From an uncultured Solirubrobacter sp. (GTDB lineage: Bacteria; Actinomycetota; Thermoleophilia; Solirubrobacterales; Solirubrobacteraceae), in assembly GCA_937871635.1 (NCBI GenBank), contig CALMNS010000505.1:1-13649 (forward strand): a stretch of DNA of 13,649 nt. Reading direction: 5' to 3'. Below are positions 12,652 to 13,649 of the stretch, in pieces; the stretch's first letter is position 1, and every line of letters begins with the position of its first letter. The notes beneath the pieces are model-generated. The model did not search any database. It was not told the origin of the DNA and was given only the letters and a program-made list of their open reading frames with translations. The position numbers and the translations under genes are program-made.

Positions 12652-13428
12652 GTCGGCCTCCAGAGCGGCGTGGTCGGAGAGGCCCGCGTCGCGCCAGTCG
12701 TGGTGGTACCGGCTCGCGGTGACCGCGAGCTCGGCCGAGGCGAACAGGTGATCGAGGCGCCAGCCGCCGTCGTGCCCGCCCATGCGGCGGAAGGTCCAGC
12801 TCGGCTCCCGGCGCCCGTAGCCGTGCAGCGCGCGGAAGGCGTCCTGGTAGCCGAAGTCGCGCAATCCGGGGACCACGCCGAGCTCGGCGGCGTCCCACTC
12901 CGGCCCGCGCTCGGGGCGCAGCCGCTCGCGGGAGTCGCGCGCGAAGGAGACGACGGTGCCGTCCGGGTGCTCGCGGCGCGGGACGTTGAGGTCGCCGCAG
13001 ACGACGCGCGCCCCGGGCGGCGCGGCGCCACAGCCGGCCCGGATGGCCTGCAGGGTGCGGACCTTGACCCAGCCGTTGCCGGCGTTGGGGACGTGGACGG
13101 TGTCGACGCGCACCCCGGCGACGCGGGCGGCGAGCGCCGTCTCGGGCCAGGGGACGGCGAGCGCCGCGACGGGCTCGAGCTCCGTCCGGCCGGCGATCAG
13201 CACGCCGGTGACCCGGCGGGCGGCGGGCTCGCGGCCCGGATCGGCGTCGTCGAGGCTGCAGCAGGCCTCCGGCAGCCCGATCGTCGTGAGAGCGGCCCGC
13301 CACAGCGGCAGGCTCGCGCGGGTGACCTCCTGGAGCGCGACGACGTCCGGCGCCCGGTCGGCGAGGGCGACGGCCTGTTCGGCGATCCGGCTGACGCGGC
13401 GGGCCACGTTCCAGGTGATCAGCCGCAC
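12634..13428 (-). CDS. Endonuclease/exonuclease/phosphatase (EEP) family protein
   Basis: 264-residue single-domain member of the EEP superfamily (exonuclease III / DNase I / phosphodiesterase fold), without signal peptide or extra domains. The metal and catalytic motifs are in order: TWNV with N7, LQEV with E34, VHVPN with H112, CGDLN with D146 and N148, RLDH with D226-H227, and SDH with D252-H253. All are intact, so it should be an active Mg-dependent phosphodiesterase. Whether it acts on DNA, RNA, nucleotides or lipids cannot be read; exonuclease III-like repair is only one option. Start is GTG 13428 because the protein begins RLITWNV, as homologues do, and TACCGT lies exactly 7 nt upstream; no ribosome-binding site is seen, which fits a leaderless mRNA. 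It is convergent with the polyol operon and shows no link to it. Confidence 0.88.
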   Translation of the reverse strand: MRLITWNVARRVSRIAEQAVALADRAPDVVALQEVTRASLPLWRAALTTIGLPEACCSLDDADPGREPAARRVTGVLIAGRTELEPVAALAVPWPETALAARVAGVRVDTVHVPNAGNGWVKVRTLQAIRAGCGAAPPGARVVCGDLNVPRREHPDGTVVSFARDSRERLRPERGPEWDAAELGVVPGLRDFGYQDAFRALHGYGRREPSWTFRRMGGHDGGWRLDHLFASAELAVTASRYHHDWRDAGLSDHAALEADVAAGP

Positions 13429-13435
13429 GGTCGAG

Positions 13436-13441
13436 ACGGTA
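13436..13441 (-). promoter_or_regulatory. TACCGT -10 element of the EEP gene (leaderless type)
   Basis: On the minus strand TACCGT precedes GTG 13428 by exactly 7 nt, matching the spacing seen at 7801-7796 for the regulator gene. Confidence 0.45.
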
Positions 13442-13443
13442 CG

Positions 13444-13456
13444 ACCGACGGTCGGT
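13444..13456. promoter_or_regulatory. Operator candidate in the divergent EEP / last-gene promoter region
   Basis: ACCGAC-G-GTCGGT is a perfect 6+6 bp palindrome. It lies in the -35/-10 spacer of the EEP promoter and about 23 nt upstream of the -10-like CATAGT of the gene on the other strand. A direct repeat GGTACG occurs at 13438 (one base shorter on its left) and at 13454. The binding protein is unknown. Confidence 0.35.
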
Positions 13457-13478
13457 ACGCGCGTCCCGGCGACCGCGC

Positions 13479-13484
13479 CATAGT
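13479..13484 (+). promoter_or_regulatory. CATAGT -10-like hexamer before the last gene
   Basis: CATAGT lies 6 nt before ATG 13491 and matches TATAAT in four positions. No ribosome-binding site other than GGGCGG is visible, so a leaderless start is possible. Confidence 0.3.
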
Positions 13485-13490
13485 GGGCGG

Positions 13491-13649
13491 ATGAGCGCGG
13501 CGCCGACCGAGACCGTGGGCCGCACCTTCGCCGACGACGAGGCCCTCCTCGCCGAGGTCCTCGAGGAGGTGGTCGCCGCCGCCGAAGGGCCCGCGGCGCT
13601 CGAGCTGCACCGCCGCAGCACGCGCGCGGGGGCGCCGGTCAGCGCGGTG
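13491..13649 (+). CDS. N-terminal fragment, possibly phosphoenolpyruvate carboxylase
   Basis: 53 codons of an open frame that runs off the window end, starting at ATG 13491: MSAAPTETVGRTFADDEA, then an acidic helical stretch LLAEVLEEVVAAAEGPAA and a basic ALELHRRSTRAG-like segment. A predicted helix of the type (D/L)LxEVLxEVxxxxEG followed by LELxxR is reminiscent of the N-terminus of phosphoenolpyruvate carboxylases. The fragment contains no catalytic residue, so this is weak recognition. It is divergent from the EEP gene with a 62-nt shared promoter region. The opposite strand also has open frames here, but they lack comparable start signals. Confidence 0.4.
   Translation, partial: MSAAPTETVGRTFADDEALLAEVLEEVVAAAEGPAALELHRRSTRAGAPVSAV

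Noticed and set aside
10767..13031. 754-codon minus-strand ORF under permease 2, the dehydrogenase and the nuclease
   Set aside because: Crosses three well supported genes and has no domain; a shadow frame.
1..13649. CRISPR array, tRNA/rRNA genes, insertion sequences, prophage or defence genes
   Set aside because: Looked for repeats with spacers, tRNA-like cloverleaf sequence, transposase or integrase motifs and terminal repeats; none seen.

Overview
The window is GC-rich (about 70% by eye), densely packed, and rich in GTG starts and 1-4 nt gene overlaps. This points to a high-GC Actinomycetota bacterium. The mix of genes (family II pyrophosphatase with CBS and DRTGG domains, tandem CNNM/CorC proteins, a polyol operon) would suit Thermoleophilia/Solirubrobacterales, but that placement is inference only. 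I see no tRNA, rRNA, CRISPR array, transposase or integrase.

Layout. Positions 26-1687 (+) encode a CBS/DRTGG-containing Mn-dependent inorganic pyrophosphatase. Positions 1727-3040 and 3037-4074 (+) encode a tandem pair of CNNM/CorC-type membrane proteins with CBS domains, preceded by a possible 10-residue leader ORF. A 13-bp hairpin at 4133-4168 separates them from a convergent MFS sugar porter (5720-4191, -). An intergenic region of about 317 bp upstream of the porter holds a promoter-like element and two palindromes. Next come two overlapping minus-strand genes: a SorC-family sugar-responsive regulator (7788-6835), then an APH/choline-kinase-fold phosphotransferase (6835-6038). Divergent from the regulator is a four-gene plus-strand operon at 7962-12605: lipoprotein solute-binding protein, two permeases resembling the SmoF/SmoG (MtlF/MtlG) polyol type, and a mannitol 2-dehydrogenase-family long-chain polyol dehydrogenase. 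A convergent EEP-family nuclease/phosphatase (13428-12634, -) follows. The last 159 bp hold the start of a divergent CDS that may be phosphoenolpyruvate carboxylase.

How the genes work together. The region 4191-12605 reads as one polyol regulon. The ABC importer would bring in a hexitol or pentitol, the dehydrogenase would oxidise it to a ketose, and the MFS porter would offer a second uptake route. A palindrome of form CGCTCA-N2-TGAGCG, exact or degenerate, lies at the regulator's own promoter, upstream of the binding-protein gene and twice upstream of the MFS gene. This ties the three transcription units to the SorC regulator. No ABC ATPase is encoded next to the importer, so a shared MsiK-like ATPase from elsewhere is likely. 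No classical sugar kinase is present either; the APH-fold kinase co-encoded with the regulator is the only kinase candidate here.

A second theme is start architecture. Three minus- or plus-strand starts are preceded by TANNNT exactly 7 nt upstream of an RTG codon, the pattern of leaderless transcripts. Gene-gene junctions in the operons use GTGA, TGATG or TAATG overlaps.
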